Positions 1 to 10,051 of a stretch of 64,000 nucleotides of DNA are shown one piece after another (within the stretch, counting starts at the first letter, position 1; each line of letters opens with the position of its first letter). Location of the stretch: NCBI RefSeq assembly GCF_001306175.1, contig NZ_LGKN01000006.1, forward strand, positions 62,001 through 126,000, read 5' to 3'. The stretch is from Ardenticatena maritima. Lineage in GTDB: Bacteria > Chloroflexota > Anaerolineae > Ardenticatenales > Ardenticatenaceae. The notes below the pieces were generated by a model. The model was not told the DNA's origin. It did no database searches and worked only from the letters and a program-made list of their open reading frames with translations. The position numbers were made by a program, and so were the translations under genes.

Positions 1-813
1 GGGCTGGAAGTAGGCATGCCTGTCTCGGCGGAAGGGCACATTGTGGACCACACCTGCGCCGCCTGCCGCGCCGGGCAAGCCCATCTCTGCCGCAACACGC
101 AAGTGATTGGCATTGACCGCCACGGGGCGTTCGCCGAATATGTGCTGGTGCCCGCCGAAAATGTCTGGGTGAACGCGCCCGATACGCCGCCGGAAATCGC
201 CTCGCTGCAAGACCCCTTCGGGAATGCCGTCCACACCGCTTTTGCGTTTGACCTGGCGGGACAGCATGTGCTGGTGAATGGGTGTGGTCCTATCGGGCTG
301 ATGGCGATTCCTGTGGCGCGCGCTATTGGCGCGAAAACCATTTTCGCGACCGATGTCAACGAGCAACGACTGGCGCTGGCGCGTCAAATGGGCGCCGACC
401 ACACACTCAACCCCCGCCATGATGATGTCGTCGGCGAGATTCTGGCGGCGACCGAGGGCGACGGGGTGGATGTGGTGTTGGAAATGAGCGGCGCCGCGCC
501 AGCGATTCGCACCGCGCTGGAAGCCTTGCGCCCCGGCGGGAAAGTAGCCGCCCTGGGGCTTGTCGGTAATGCGCTGGAACTCGATTGGAGCGACCTGATT
601 GTCATCAAAGGCGCCACCGTGCAAGGCATCTACGGGCGCAAAATCTGGGACACTTGGTACCGTATGCGGGCGCTCTTGCAGACAGGTGCGGTCAATTTGG
701 CACCGCTGATTACGCACCGCATCGCGCTTGACGAGTTCGAGCGCGGGTTTGAGTTGCTGATGAACCCCGGCGACGAAGTAGTCGCCAAGGTGGTGATGTA
801 TCCCAACGCGTAG
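1..813 (+). CDS. tdh: L-threonine 3-dehydrogenase, 5'-truncated by window edge
   Basis: Zinc-dependent, NAD-linked medium-chain dehydrogenase that oxidises L-threonine to 2-amino-3-oxobutyrate. The frame is open to base 1, so the N-terminal quarter lies outside the window and the ATG at 16 is internal. Visible are a structural-zinc loop ending [14 protein letters not shown], the NAD-binding glycine motif [10 protein letters not shown], and the TDH-type segments [19 protein letters not shown] and [12 protein letters not shown]. One structural-zinc cysteine seems replaced by Asp (HIVDHTC), an acidic ligand also known in some archaeal ADHs. It sits 31 bp before kbl, the next enzyme of the pathway, so the two form an operon. 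Confidence 0.95.
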   Translation, partial: GLEVGMPVSAEGHIVDHTCAACRAGQAHLCRNTQVIGIDRHGAFAEYVLVPAENVWVNAPDTPPEIASLQDPFGNAVHTAFAFDLAGQHVLVNGCGPIGLMAIPVARAIGAKTIFATDVNEQRLALARQMGADHTLNPRHDDVVGEILAATEGDGVDVVLEMSGAAPAIRTALEALRPGGKVAALGLVGNALELDWSDLIVIKGATVQGIYGRKIWDTWYRMRALLQTGAVNLAPLITHRIALDEFERGFELLMNPGDEVVAKVVMYPNA

Positions 814-830
814 CCCAACAAATGCTGAAC

Positions 831-837
831 AAGGAGG
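831..837 (+). promoter_or_regulatory. Ribosome binding site of kbl
   Basis: AAGGAGG lies 7 nt before the ATG at 845 and fixes the kbl start. It sits in the short tdh-kbl gap. Confidence 0.8.
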
Positions 838-844
838 ATGGCGC

Positions 845-2038
845 ATGAACACACAACATGACCCGTTAGCCTGGATTGACGATGAAATTGCCGCACTGAA
901 AGAAGCCGGGTTGTACACGCATATTCGCGTGATTGATTCACCCCAAGGAGCGTGGCTGACGATTGACGGTCGCCGCGTGCTCAATCTCTGCTCGAACAAC
1001 TACCTGGGGCTTGCCAACCATCCGCGCCTTGTCCAAGCCGCCAAAGAAGCCATGGACAAGTATGGCGTGGGACCGGCAGCGGTGCGCACCATTGCCGGCA
1101 CGATGTCGCTCCACGTGGAATTGGAGCGGCGGTTGGCGGCATTCAAAGGCGTGGAAGCCGCCATCACCTTCCAAAGCGGTTTCACGGCGAACCTGGGCAC
1201 GATTCCCGCCATTGTGGGGCGTGAGGATGTGATTTTCAGCGACCAACTCAACCACGCCAGCATCATTGACGGTTGCCGTCTGAGCCGCGCGAAAATCATC
1301 GCCTATCCGCACAATGATGTGGACGCGCTGGAAGACCTCATCAAGGAACACCGCGGCAACTACCGCCGCGCGCTCGTTGTCACCGATGGCGTATTCAGCA
1401 TGGACGGCGATATCGCCCCCTTGCCGCAACTGGCGGAAGTCGCCAAGCGGCACAACTGCATTTTGATGGTGGATGACGCGCACGGCGAAGGCGTGTTGGG
1501 GCGTGGCGGCCGCGGGATTGTGGACCACTTCGGTTTGCACGGCATTGTGGATATTGAAGTAGGGACGCTGTCGAAAGCGTTTGGTGTGGTGGGCGGCGTC
1601 GTGGCGGGCAGCAAGCGGCTGGTGGAATGGCTCCGCCAGCGCGGGCGGCCGTTCCTCTTCTCCAGCGCGATGACCGTGCCCGATGTAGCGGCGTGCCTGG
1701 CGGCGCTTGATTTGCTGGAAGAAAGCACCGAACTGGTTGACCGCTTGTGGGAAAATGCGCGCTACTTCAAAGCCGAAATGCAGGCGCTGGGCTTCGACAC
1801 GGGGCAAAGCGAAACGCCGATTACACCGGTGATGTTGGGTGAAGCGCCGCTGGCGCAAACCTTCAGCCGCCGCCTGTTTGAAGAAGGCGTCTTCGCCACC
1901 GCCATTGGCTACCCCACCGTCCCGCGCGGCGCGGCGCGTATTCGCGTCATGCCGAGTGCGGCGCACACCAAGGAAGACCTGGACTTTGCGCTGCAAGCCT
2001 TTGCCAAAGTGGGGCGCGAATTGGGCGTGATTGGCTGA
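845..2038 (+). CDS. kbl: Glycine C-acetyltransferase (2-amino-3-ketobutyrate CoA ligase)
   Basis: PLP enzyme of the alpha-oxoamine synthase family. It cleaves 2-amino-3-oxobutyrate with CoA to glycine and acetyl-CoA, completing threonine breakdown begun by the upstream dehydrogenase. At 397 residues it has the normal family length. The PLP lysine is K244 in TLSKAFG, and the substrate and cofactor motifs [15 protein letters not shown] and [10 protein letters not shown] are all present. A strong ribosome site precedes the ATG. 8-amino-7-oxononanoate synthase (BioF) is a related fold, but the tdh neighbour and the high similarity to Kbl make Kbl the clear choice. Confidence 0.96.
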   Translation: MNTQHDPLAWIDDEIAALKEAGLYTHIRVIDSPQGAWLTIDGRRVLNLCSNNYLGLANHPRLVQAAKEAMDKYGVGPAAVRTIAGTMSLHVELERRLAAFKGVEAAITFQSGFTANLGTIPAIVGREDVIFSDQLNHASIIDGCRLSRAKIIAYPHNDVDALEDLIKEHRGNYRRALVVTDGVFSMDGDIAPLPQLAEVAKRHNCILMVDDAHGEGVLGRGGRGIVDHFGLHGIVDIEVGTLSKAFGVVGGVVAGSKRLVEWLRQRGRPFLFSSAMTVPDVAACLAALDLLEESTELVDRLWENARYFKAEMQALGFDTGQSETPITPVMLGEAPLAQTFSRRLFEEGVFATAIGYPTVPRGAARIRVMPSAAHTKEDLDFALQAFAKVGRELGVIG

Positions 2039-2060
2039 GCGCACACCTTGCCGACAACAA

Positions 2061-2088
2061 AACGCGGGGCGCACATGTGCCCCGCGTT
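2061..2088. terminator. Bidirectional intrinsic terminator between kbl and gdhA
   Basis: A 10-bp perfect stem (AACGCGGGGC / GCCCCGCGTT) with an 8-nt loop is followed by a T run on the plus strand. It lies between the convergent 3' ends of kbl and the glutamate dehydrogenase operon. Confidence 0.85.
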
Positions 2089-2114
2089 TTTCGTGCTCGC
2101 TGCCCAATGCGTGT

Positions 2115-3440
2115 TCAGGGCCAAATGCCCCGGTCGAGCGTGGCTTGCGCCACACGTTCAATCGCGCAGACGTAAGCCGCCGTGCGCAGGGGAACGTCCA
2201 GCCGCTCGGCCGTCGCCCAGGTTTTATCCAACGCCCGCAACATGACTTTGCGCAACTGCTTTTCAATTTCCTCTTGCGACCAGAAGAAACTTTGCAAATC
2301 CTGCACCCACTCGAAATAACTGACCACCAACCCGCCGGACGCCGCCAAAATGTCGGGAATGAGCACCACGTCGGGCTTTTCAGCCGCCAAAATGCGGTCG
2401 GCGCGGGGCGTGACCACGCCAGGCCCCCCTTCGACGATGACGCGGGCTTGCACCAGGTGGGCGTTGTCAGCGCGAATCTGGTTGCCCAGCGCCGCCAGCA
2501 CCAGGATGTCAACCGGCATCGTGAGCAAATCTTCGTCGCCAATGGCTTCGGCGCGCGGGAACCCCGCCACCGAGCCATGCTCGCGGGCGTACCGCTGGAC
2601 TTCTTCCACATCGAACCCGGTGGGGGCGTAAATGCCGCCGCCCATGTCGGTAATCGCGACAACACGCGCCCCCCGCGACCACAAGTAGCGGGCGGCGTGT
2701 GAACCCACACGCCCAAAGCCCTGGACGGCAACGGTGGCGCCTTCCAGGGGCATGTTCAGGCGCGCCAAAATCTCTTCGGTCACATACGTCAAGCCCAACC
2801 CAATCGAGCCACGCCACCCCACTGTACCGCCCAACGGTTCCGGCTTGCCGGTCGCAATCGCCGCCACGGAGTAGCCCTTTGCCATGGAAACCGTGTCCAT
2901 AACCCATGCCATAATCTGCTCGTCCGTATTGAAGTCGGGCGAGAGGATATCTTCCTCAGGACCGATGTTGGGCAAAATATCCATGACATAGCGGCGGGTC
3001 AGTCGTTCCAATTCCTTCTCGCTCAGTTCAAAGGGATTGACGGCAACGCCGCCCGCCGCACCGCCAAAGGGAACGTCAACCAGCGCCGCCTTCCACGTGT
3101 TCCACATGGCAAACGCCGTCACTTCCGAAAGGGTCAAACCGGCATGGTAGCGGATACCACCATGCGACGGACCAAGCGTCACGTCGTGCTGAACGCGGAA
3201 GCCGTCAAAGACGCGCACACTGCCGTCATCCATGATGACGGGAAAATTGACAATCACCGCGCGGTCGGCATGGCGCAAAAATTCAATCAACCCGGCTTTG
3301 AGTTTGAGGTACGGCAAAGCACTTTCAAACTGCTCAATGGCGATATCGAAGGGATTGGGACCGCTGGCAAACGCCCCGGTTCGGTGGCGCAATCGGCGCA
3401 ACGGCATATCGGCTTCTGTTGAAGAAATGCGATAGGTCAT
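2115..3440 (-). CDS. gdhA: Glutamate dehydrogenase-like subunit lacking the catalytic lysine (putative regulatory subunit)
   Basis: A 441-residue Glu/Leu/Phe/Val dehydrogenase homologue. ATG 3440 is chosen because AAGGAGG precedes it; the frame also stays open further upstream. The fold motifs are kept: TWKAALVDVPFGG with K117, SPDFNTDEQ with D169, and the Rossmann motif VQGFGRVG. Two key residues are lost: the substrate lysine of GPAKGG is H93 (GPSHGG), and the catalytic lysine of GGAKGG is A129 (GGAAGG). It is the second gene of an operon with an intact paralogue 46 bp upstream. In Thermus thermophilus a non-catalytic GdhA partners and regulates catalytic GdhB, and I infer the same role here. 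It may be unable to catalyse on its own. Confidence 0.85.
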   Translation of the reverse strand: MTYRISSTEADMPLRRLRHRTGAFASGPNPFDIAIEQFESALPYLKLKAGLIEFLRHADRAVIVNFPVIMDDGSVRVFDGFRVQHDVTLGPSHGGIRYHAGLTLSEVTAFAMWNTWKAALVDVPFGGAAGGVAVNPFELSEKELERLTRRYVMDILPNIGPEEDILSPDFNTDEQIMAWVMDTVSMAKGYSVAAIATGKPEPLGGTVGWRGSIGLGLTYVTEEILARLNMPLEGATVAVQGFGRVGSHAARYLWSRGARVVAITDMGGGIYAPTGFDVEEVQRYAREHGSVAGFPRAEAIGDEDLLTMPVDILVLAALGNQIRADNAHLVQARVIVEGGPGVVTPRADRILAAEKPDVVLIPDILAASGGLVVSYFEWVQDLQSFFWSQEEIEKQLRKVMLRALDKTWATAERLDVPLRTAAYVCAIERVAQATLDRGIWP

Positions 3441-3486
3441 ATATGCCTCCTTGCATATTGACAAGTAGCGAGATGAAAGGGAATGC

Positions 3487-4746
3487 TCATGGATAAAAAC
3501 CGCGCAGTTTGTATGCGGTCGCCACACGGCTCAGCGCCAGCATGTACGCCGCGACACGCAACGGTACATTGTGTTCCTGCGCCAAGGTATAGACCTGGTC
3601 GAACGCGCGCACCAGAATTTTGCGCAACTGCTGGGTGACCTGTTCATCCGTCCAGAAGAAACTTTGCAGGTCTTGCACCCATTCAAAGTAGGAAACAATC
3701 ACACCGCCGCTGTTGGCGAGAATGTCGGGAATGACGTGGACACCTTTTTCGCGCAAGATGGCGTCGGCGGCAGGCGTGATGGGGGCATTGGCGGCTTCCA
3801 CAATCACACGGGCGCGGATAGTTTCCACATTGTCAGCCGTGATAATGTTTTCGACAGAGGCGGGAACAAGCACGTCACACTCCAGAGCGAGCATGTCAGC
3901 GTGCGAAATAGGCTCACCATGCGGATACCCGACGACTGTTCCCGTTTCTTCCTTGTAGTTGTACAAATCACGGATATCGAACCCATTGGGGTTGTAAATC
4001 GCGCCGCTCCGGTCGCACACGGCAATCACGGTTGAACCGAGGACGTGTTCAAGCATGTACGCTGCTGTGACGCCCACCTTGCCAAAACCATGCACCACCA
4101 CGCGCGCCCCCCGCAAATCCAGCCCAATGCGGTCGGCAAATTCACGCAGAACGAACACCACACCACGCCCCGGCGCACGTCGCCGCCCCGCCGAGCCGCC
4201 AATGACCGGGGGCTTCCCTGTGACGACCGCCGGCACCGAATAGCCCTTGACCATCGAGTACGTGTCCATAATCCACGCCATGACCTGCTCATCTGTGCCG
4301 AGGTCAGGGGCGGGGATATCGCGTTCGGGACCAATCAGCAAAATAATTTCAGTGGTGAAGCGGCGGGTGAGGCGTTCCAGTTCGCCTTTGGAAAGCGTTT
4401 TGGGGTCGCACAACACACCACCTTTAGCGCCGCCAAACGGCAAATTGACGACGGCGGTCTTCCACGTCATCAGCATGGCCAGCCCGCTGGCTTGTTCGAG
4501 GGTCAAGTTGGGGTAGTAGCGCAAGCCCCCTTTGGCGGGACCTCGCACCGTGTTGTGGTGGACGCGGAAGCCGGAGAACATCTTGACGCTTCCATCGTCC
4601 ATCTTGACGGGGAAATGCACATCGAGAATGCGCTGCGGGACATAGAGTTGGTCGCGCACGCCCTGGTCAATCTTCATCAATTCGGCGGCTTCTTCGTAAA
4701 AATGGGTCGCGACTTCTTGCATGGTTGGGCTATCGTTGCCGTTCAC
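3487..4746 (-). CDS. gdhB: NAD(P)-dependent glutamate dehydrogenase, catalytic subunit
   Basis: Interconverts glutamate with 2-oxoglutarate and ammonium. The start is GTG at 4746 with AAGGAGGAG 5 nt before it; a longer open frame to 4920 runs into gatB and is rejected. The product has 419 residues, the usual GDH length. All catalytic residues are present: K72 (GPAKGG), K96 (MTWK), K108 (GGAKGG) and D148 (APDLGT), with the nucleotide motif VHGFGKVG. It is first in an operon with the lysine-less paralogue at 2115-3440. Both end in matching C-terminal segments (YFEWVQDLQSFFW), so they arose by duplication. Another amino acid dehydrogenase (Leu, Phe) is less likely given the length and motifs. 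Confidence 0.93.
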   Translation of the reverse strand: MNGNDSPTMQEVATHFYEEAAELMKIDQGVRDQLYVPQRILDVHFPVKMDDGSVKMFSGFRVHHNTVRGPAKGGLRYYPNLTLEQASGLAMLMTWKTAVVNLPFGGAKGGVLCDPKTLSKGELERLTRRFTTEIILLIGPERDIPAPDLGTDEQVMAWIMDTYSMVKGYSVPAVVTGKPPVIGGSAGRRRAPGRGVVFVLREFADRIGLDLRGARVVVHGFGKVGVTAAYMLEHVLGSTVIAVCDRSGAIYNPNGFDIRDLYNYKEETGTVVGYPHGEPISHADMLALECDVLVPASVENIITADNVETIRARVIVEAANAPITPAADAILREKGVHVIPDILANSGGVIVSYFEWVQDLQSFFWTDEQVTQQLRKILVRAFDQVYTLAQEHNVPLRVAAYMLALSRVATAYKLRGFYP

Positions 4747-4783
4747 AAGCCTCCTCCTTGAGGTCTTTTCGCTTTTGCACACG

Positions 4784-4811
4784 ACGGGGCGGGCGTTATC
4801 ACCCGCCCCGT
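4784..4811. terminator. Hairpin between gatB and gdhB
   Basis: A 10-bp GC-rich perfect stem (ACGGGGCGGG / CCCGCCCCGT) with an 8-nt loop lies 7 bp past the gatB stop and ahead of the gdhB start. The U tract on the minus-strand transcript is poor, so termination may be partial. Confidence 0.6.
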
Positions 4812-4817
4812 TTGGCT

Positions 4818-6275
4818 CTACTGGGTTCGTCGTGCTTCCAGTTCCTGCGTCAACAAATCCAGCACCACTGTGGGGTTGGCTTTGCCGCGTGTCGCGCGCA
4901 TCACTTGCCCCATCAGCCACTTGGCAACCTGTTCACGCCCGCCAAGGTAGGCGGCGACTTCGTCGGGGTGTTCGTCAAGCACCTGGCGCACGACGCTCAG
5001 CAAGGCATCGGTATCGCTCACCTGCTTCAAGCCTTTGGCTTCGACAATCGCGGCGGGCGACTGCCCCGTTTCCAGCACTTCAACGAGCACCTGTTTGGCG
5101 ACGTTGTTGTTGATGTCGCCCTTTTCGACCAGGGCCAGCAATTCCACCAGGTGCGCCTGCGTCAGCGGCATGGTCTCGAAGGACATTTCGCGTTCACCCA
5201 GGCGGCGGAACAATTCGCTGGTAATCCAGTTGGCAATGGTCTGGGCGTTCACGACCGGTTGGCTTTGCGCCCCCAAGCGCACCGCTTCTTCAAACCACTC
5301 GGCGGTGGCACGGTCGGCTACGAGCAAGCCGGCGGCGTATTCGCTCAGCCCATATTCGGCAATGAAGCGGGCGGCTTTCTGGTCGGGCATTTCGGGCAAC
5401 TGGGCGCGGATGGCGTCCACCCATTCGCGGCTCACGGTCAGCGGCGGCAAATCGGGTTCGGGGAAATAGCGGTAATCGTGGGCTTCTTCCTTGGAGCGCT
5501 GCGAGACCGTGCGGTTCTCGCTTTCCACCCAACCGCGCGTTTCACGCACCACCGCGCCGCCGCTTTCCAGCACCTCAATCTGGCGCTGGATTTCGTATTC
5601 GAGCGCGAGTTTGACACTGCGAAACGAGTTCATGTTCTTGACTTCGACCTGTGTGCCGAAGCGGTCGCTGCCTTTGGGGCGCACGCTCACATTTGCGTCC
5701 ACACGCAACGCACCGGCTTCCATGTCGCCGCTGGAAACGCCGAGATAGCGCAAGATGGTGCGCAATTTCTGCAAGAACAGGCGCGCTTCTTCCGGCGAGC
5801 GGATATCGGGCTCGGTGACGATTTCCATGAGCGGCACGCCGCTACGGTTGTAATCCACGAGCGCCTTGCCGCCCATGTGGTAGAGCCGCCCGGTATCCTC
5901 TTCAAGGTGAATGCGGCGAATACCGACGCGACGGGTCTCGCCTTCCACCTCAAATTCAAGGTAGCCGTTGCGAGTCAGCGGCAAATCGTACTGCGAAATC
6001 TGATAGGCTTTGGGCAAGTCCGGGTAATGGTAGTTCTTGCGGTCCCACTTGGTAAATTCGGGAATCTCGCAATTGAACGCCAGCCCGGTGAGGATGGTGT
6101 ATTCAACCGCACGTTTGTTGATGACAGGCAACGAACCGGGCAAGCCCAAACAGACCGGACACACATGGGTGTTGGGCGGAGCATCCTGGTAAGCGGCATC
6201 ACAGCCGCAAAACATTTTCGATTGTGTCAGCAACTGGGCATGGACTTCCAATCCAATGATGGCTTCGTATTCCAT
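4818..6275 (-). CDS. gatB: Asp-tRNA(Asn)/Glu-tRNA(Gln) amidotransferase subunit B
   Basis: Subunit B of GatCAB, which phosphorylates and amidates mischarged Glu-tRNA(Gln) or Asp-tRNA(Asn). The 485-residue protein starts [15 protein letters not shown]. It carries the zinc site C23-x-C25...C39-x2-C42, the GatB signature [12 protein letters not shown], and a C-terminal helical tRNA-binding (GatB/YqeY) domain from about residue 330. It is the last gene of a minus-strand run gatC-gatA-nucleotidyltransferase-aminotransferase-gatB, so the three Gat subunits share an operon with two unrelated genes between A and B. ATG 6275 has a GAGGAA ribosome site. Confidence 0.96.
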   Translation of the reverse strand: MEYEAIIGLEVHAQLLTQSKMFCGCDAAYQDAPPNTHVCPVCLGLPGSLPVINKRAVEYTILTGLAFNCEIPEFTKWDRKNYHYPDLPKAYQISQYDLPLTRNGYLEFEVEGETRRVGIRRIHLEEDTGRLYHMGGKALVDYNRSGVPLMEIVTEPDIRSPEEARLFLQKLRTILRYLGVSSGDMEAGALRVDANVSVRPKGSDRFGTQVEVKNMNSFRSVKLALEYEIQRQIEVLESGGAVVRETRGWVESENRTVSQRSKEEAHDYRYFPEPDLPPLTVSREWVDAIRAQLPEMPDQKAARFIAEYGLSEYAAGLLVADRATAEWFEEAVRLGAQSQPVVNAQTIANWITSELFRRLGEREMSFETMPLTQAHLVELLALVEKGDINNNVAKQVLVEVLETGQSPAAIVEAKGLKQVSDTDALLSVVRQVLDEHPDEVAAYLGGREQVAKWLMGQVMRATRGKANPTVVLDLLTQELEARRTQ

Positions 6276-6298
6276 AGAGATTCCTCACACGTTCCTTT

Positions 6299-7498
6299 TT
6301 ACTTCGCCACCCGCACGCGCTGTTCACGCTTGACGCGCGCCACAAAGCGGTCCATGCGGTTCAATGCTTCTTCGATTTGCTCATACGCGGTGGCGTAGGC
6401 GCACCGCACAAAGCCTTCCCCGCTGGCGCCAAAGGCGTTGCCGGGGATCACCGCGACATGCTCTTCCTGCAACAAACGCATGGAAAACGTTTCGCTATCC
6501 AAGCCCGTAGGACGTATATCCGGGAAAGCGTAAAAAGCGCCGCGCGGCTCAAACGTTGGCAACCCAATGGCGTTCAATCCGTCCACAATCAAGCGGCGGC
6601 GGCGGTCGTAGGATTGGCGCATCCGCTCTACTTCGGCTTCGGCGTCCGGCGATGTGAGCGCCGTAATAGCCGCGTACTGGGCGATTGTGGGGGCACTCAT
6701 AATCAGGTATTGGTGCATTTTGCGCATGGCGGCAATCAGCGGCGCGGGACCACACGCATATCCCAAGCGCCAACCGGTCATCGCGTAGTCTTTGGAAAAA
6801 CCGCCCAGGTGGATGGTGCGTTCACGCATGCCGGGCAAGGCGGCAAAACAGATATGCTCGACGCCGTACACCAGGCGGTCGTAAATTTCATCGCTGAACA
6901 CGAGCAGGTCGTGGCGTTGGGCAACGTCGGCAATTTCAAGCAGGCGCTCACGTGTCATCACCGCGCCGGTGGGATTGTTGGGGTAGCCAATCAGAATGGC
7001 TTTGGTGCGTGGTGTGACGGCTTGCTCGATCGTCTCGCCCGTGACCTGGAAGTCATGCTCAACGTAGGTGGGCACATACACCGGCACGCCTTCGGCCATG
7101 GCAACATTGGGACCATAACTCACAAAGCAAGGCTCAGGGATGATGACCTCTTCACCGCTTTCGACGAAACTCGCGGCGGCGAGGAAAAGCGCCTCACTGA
7201 CGCCCACCGTCACGAGCACTTCTGTATCGGGGTCATAGTGCACGCCGTAACGTGTTGCCAGCATCTCAGCGATTGCGCGCCGAAGTTCCGGCAAGCCGCT
7301 GTTGCCGGTGTAGGCGGTTTTACCGGCTTGCAAGGCGGCGATACCGGCTTCGATAATGGGACGTGGCGTGACAAAATCCGGCTCACCAATCCCTAGCGAG
7401 ATGACATCGGGCATGTCGTTGAGGATGTCGAAGAACCGCCGGATACCGCTCGGCGGCACCTTCCGAATACGGTTGGCAAGAAAGCGTTCGTACTCCAC
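6299..7498 (-). CDS. Class I/II PLP-dependent aminotransferase
   Basis: Fold-type I aminotransferase of the aspartate/aromatic (I-gamma) group. GTG 7498 is preferred because AGGAAGGAG lies 6 nt upstream; the ATG at 7525 has no ribosome site. The 399-residue product shows YTGNSGLPELR, the NPTG motif (N175-G178), SDEIYDRLVY, and the PLP lysine K236 in GGFSKDYAMTGWRLGYACG. Family members transaminate aspartate, aromatic amino acids or related substrates, and the sequence alone does not settle which. It lies 23 bp upstream of gatB and 33 bp downstream of the nucleotidyltransferase, inside the gat operon. Confidence 0.9.
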   Translation of the reverse strand: MEYERFLANRIRKVPPSGIRRFFDILNDMPDVISLGIGEPDFVTPRPIIEAGIAALQAGKTAYTGNSGLPELRRAIAEMLATRYGVHYDPDTEVLVTVGVSEALFLAAASFVESGEEVIIPEPCFVSYGPNVAMAEGVPVYVPTYVEHDFQVTGETIEQAVTPRTKAILIGYPNNPTGAVMTRERLLEIADVAQRHDLLVFSDEIYDRLVYGVEHICFAALPGMRERTIHLGGFSKDYAMTGWRLGYACGPAPLIAAMRKMHQYLIMSAPTIAQYAAITALTSPDAEAEVERMRQSYDRRRRLIVDGLNAIGLPTFEPRGAFYAFPDIRPTGLDSETFSMRLLQEEHVAVIPGNAFGASGEGFVRCAYATAYEQIEEALNRMDRFVARVKREQRVRVAK

Positions 7499-7531
7499 GG
7501 CGTGCTCCTTCCTCTCCCCCTGCACGTTGCT

Positions 7532-8524
7532 TCATCGGCTAAAATCAACCGATGATGAATCCCCCACGTTGAGGCGACGATACCGCCCGCGCACGGTCGC
7601 CCCTTTTCCTACGAGCGATTGGTCAAGCATGGTGGCTTCGATATGGGCATCCGCATCAATAATGCTATCACGCACAATGGACTCAACAATGGTGCACCCT
7701 TCCGCCAACGTCACGTAGGGGCCCACAATTGAGTCGCGAATGACCACATTTTCGCCAATGTACACAGGCTGCACAATGGTACTGTTTTCCAGCACGGCGC
7801 TTTCGGGCACTTCCAGATGGTTCTTTTCCAGCAAATAGCGGTTGGTGTGCAAAATAGCGTCGGGTGTGCCGCAATCTTCCCACACCGAAACAGGCCAGGC
7901 TTCCAGTTTGGCGCCCCGCTCAATCATCAGTTGCAGGGCGTCCGCCAGGAAGTATTCGCCCTTTGTCATGATGTTGCGGGCGATAAGTTCATCAATGGCT
8001 TCAAACAAACCCTGATAATCTTTGATGTAGTACACACCAATGACGGCAAGGTTGGAAATCGGTTCGCTCGGTTTTTCGACAAAACGGGTGATATAGCCTT
8101 CGTCATTGAGCGTCACCACGCCAAAACGGCGCGGGTCTTCAACTTCTTTGACAAAAATCACCCCATCGGAGGAGATGTTGCGCAAACCGGCCAAATCGGC
8201 TTCAAAAATGGTATCTACAAAGATGATGAGCACAGGCTCATGCACGAATTCGCGCGCCATGGCGATGGCATGCGCCTGCCCTTTGAGTTCGGTCTGCTCT
8301 GCGTAGTGCGTGCGAAAATCGTAGTTGGCTTCGACGTATTCCCGAATCTGGTCGCCAAGATACCCCACGATGAAGGTGATTTCTTCGACGCCAATCTCTT
8401 TGAGCATGTCCAAAATATGCCCTAGCACCGTGTTGCCCGCCACTTGCATGAGCGGCTTGGGCTTGGTGTAGGTATGCGGGCGCAAACGGCTTCCAAATCC
8501 CGCAACGGGAATGATGACATGCAT
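7532..8524 (-). CDS. Sugar-1-phosphate nucleotidyltransferase with left-handed beta-helix tail
   Basis: Transfers a nucleotide to a sugar 1-phosphate. The N-terminal GT-A domain has the pyrophosphorylase motif GFGSRLRPHTYTKPKPLM within the first 30 residues. From about residue 230 the hexapeptide-repeat helix follows (VYIGENVVIRDS, VGPYVTLAEGCTI, IVRDSIIDADA). The 330-residue length and layout fit glucose-1-phosphate thymidylyl- or uridylyltransferase-like archaeal and Chloroflexota enzymes; the nucleotide and sugar are not certain. It is in the gat operon between gatA and an aminotransferase. Confidence 0.88.
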   Translation of the reverse strand: MHVIIPVAGFGSRLRPHTYTKPKPLMQVAGNTVLGHILDMLKEIGVEEITFIVGYLGDQIREYVEANYDFRTHYAEQTELKGQAHAIAMAREFVHEPVLIIFVDTIFEADLAGLRNISSDGVIFVKEVEDPRRFGVVTLNDEGYITRFVEKPSEPISNLAVIGVYYIKDYQGLFEAIDELIARNIMTKGEYFLADALQLMIERGAKLEAWPVSVWEDCGTPDAILHTNRYLLEKNHLEVPESAVLENSTIVQPVYIGENVVIRDSIVGPYVTLAEGCTIVESIVRDSIIDADAHIEATMLDQSLVGKGATVRGRYRRLNVGDSSSVDFSR

Positions 8525-8541
8525 GAGCGACTCCTTTGTCT

Positions 8542-10011
8542 TTATGCGTTTGTCAGGGACGGCACGGAAGTATGCCAGTCGGTGGCTTGTTCGTACACGT
8601 GCGCCATTTGTAAGAGCGTGGTTTCATCCCATGCACGCCCAATCAACTGCAACCCAACGGGCAAGCCGTCGGCAAAGCCGCATGGAATGCTGATGCCCGG
8701 CAAACCAGCCAGGTTGACGGTGAGCGTGAAAATGTCAGCAAGATACATTTGAATGGGGTCGTCGGTGCGTTCACCAAGTTTGAACGCCGGCACAGGTGAT
8801 GTCGGCCCCACCACCACATCAACCTGCTGGAACGCCTCTTCAAAATCGCGGCGGATGAGCGTGCGCACTTTCTGCGCTTTCTTGTAGTACTGGTCGTAGT
8901 AGCCCGCCGACAAGGCATATGTACCCAACATAATGCGCCGCTTGACTTCGGGACCAAAACCTTCGCCGCGCGATTTGGCGAAGAGGTCCCAAATATCTTC
9001 GGTGTGTGCCGCGCGATGGCCATAGAGTACGCCATCATAGCGCGCCAGGTTCGACGAGGCTTCCGCCGGCGCAATCAAGTAGTACACGGGCAAACCGTAC
9101 TCGCTATGGGGCAACGTAATGTCCACGAGCGTTGCGCCAAGCGATTCATAGGTTGCCAGCGCAGTTTGCACGGCGTCGCGCACACCGGGATGCAAGCCGG
9201 CGTTGTCGAGCCATTCGCGCACAACCCCCAAGCGTTTGCCCTTCACGTCCGCTTTGCTCAACGCCGCCAGGTAATCAGGCACAGGGTGCTGCCCCGAAGT
9301 CGAGTCCAGCGGGTCGTGCCCGGCAATGACCGACAGGAGCAAGGCAGTGTCGGCGACGGTGCGTGTCAGCGGGCCAATCTGGTCGAGCGAGGAGGCGTAG
9401 GCAATGAGGCCGTAGCGGCTTACACGCCCATAAGTGGGCTTCAAGCCGACAACGCCACACAGTGCGGCGGGTTGGCGCACGCTTCCCCCTGTATCAGTGC
9501 CAAGCGCGGCGGGGGCTTCGGCGGCCGCCACGGCGGCGGCGCTTCCCCCGCTGGAACCGCCCGGCACGCGGGAGGTATCCCAGGGGTTGCGTGTCGCGCC
9601 AAAGGCGGAGTTTTCGGTCGAAGAGCCCATGGCAAATTCATCGGTGTTGGTTTTGCCCAGAAAAACCGCGCCGGCCTCGCGAAGTCGTTGCACCACAGTG
9701 GCATCGAAAGGCGGGACATAGGTTTCAAGCATGCGCGAGCCGCATGTTGTGCGAATACCCGCCGTCGAAATCACATCTTTGATAGCGAGCGGAACCCCCA
9801 AAAGCGGTGCGTTTTCCCCTTGCGCACGGCGTTCATCCGCCTGGCGGGCTTGTTCACGCGCCACATCGGGGGTCACGGTGAGGAAAGCGCGGATATGCGG
9901 CTCAAGCGTTTCGATACGCGCCAGATAGGCGTCGGTCAACTCCTGCGCGGTCGTTTCGCCTTCGTCGAGCAGTCGTTTGATCTCAACAAGGGTCAAGCGT
10001 TCGATATCCAT
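8542..10011 (-). CDS. gatA: Asp-tRNA(Asn)/Glu-tRNA(Gln) amidotransferase subunit A
   Basis: Glutaminase subunit of GatCAB, an amidase-signature enzyme that releases ammonia from glutamine for the GatB site. The 489-residue protein has the Ser-cisSer-Lys triad: K78 (PLAIKD), S153 (PGGSSGGSA) and S177 ([11 protein letters not shown]). It lies 40 bp after gatC. Because GatCAB can amidate either tRNA, the window alone does not say which synthetase (GlnRS or AsnRS) the organism lacks. Confidence 0.97.
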   Translation of the reverse strand: MDIERLTLVEIKRLLDEGETTAQELTDAYLARIETLEPHIRAFLTVTPDVAREQARQADERRAQGENAPLLGVPLAIKDVISTAGIRTTCGSRMLETYVPPFDATVVQRLREAGAVFLGKTNTDEFAMGSSTENSAFGATRNPWDTSRVPGGSSGGSAAAVAAAEAPAALGTDTGGSVRQPAALCGVVGLKPTYGRVSRYGLIAYASSLDQIGPLTRTVADTALLLSVIAGHDPLDSTSGQHPVPDYLAALSKADVKGKRLGVVREWLDNAGLHPGVRDAVQTALATYESLGATLVDITLPHSEYGLPVYYLIAPAEASSNLARYDGVLYGHRAAHTEDIWDLFAKSRGEGFGPEVKRRIMLGTYALSAGYYDQYYKKAQKVRTLIRRDFEEAFQQVDVVVGPTSPVPAFKLGERTDDPIQMYLADIFTLTVNLAGLPGISIPCGFADGLPVGLQLIGRAWDETTLLQMAHVYEQATDWHTSVPSLTNA

Positions 10012-10051
10012 CGTTCAGCAACCTTCTTGAATCGTGTTTGTCGTGGAACCG

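Noticed and set aside
938-2731. Long minus-strand ORF over kbl and gdhA
   Set aside because: It is antisense to two well-supported genes, has arginine/alanine-rich shadow composition, and its tail only repeats GDH in another frame.
4725-6398. 557-residue plus-strand ORF over gatB
   Set aside because: Antisense shadow of gatB with no domain and no ribosome site.
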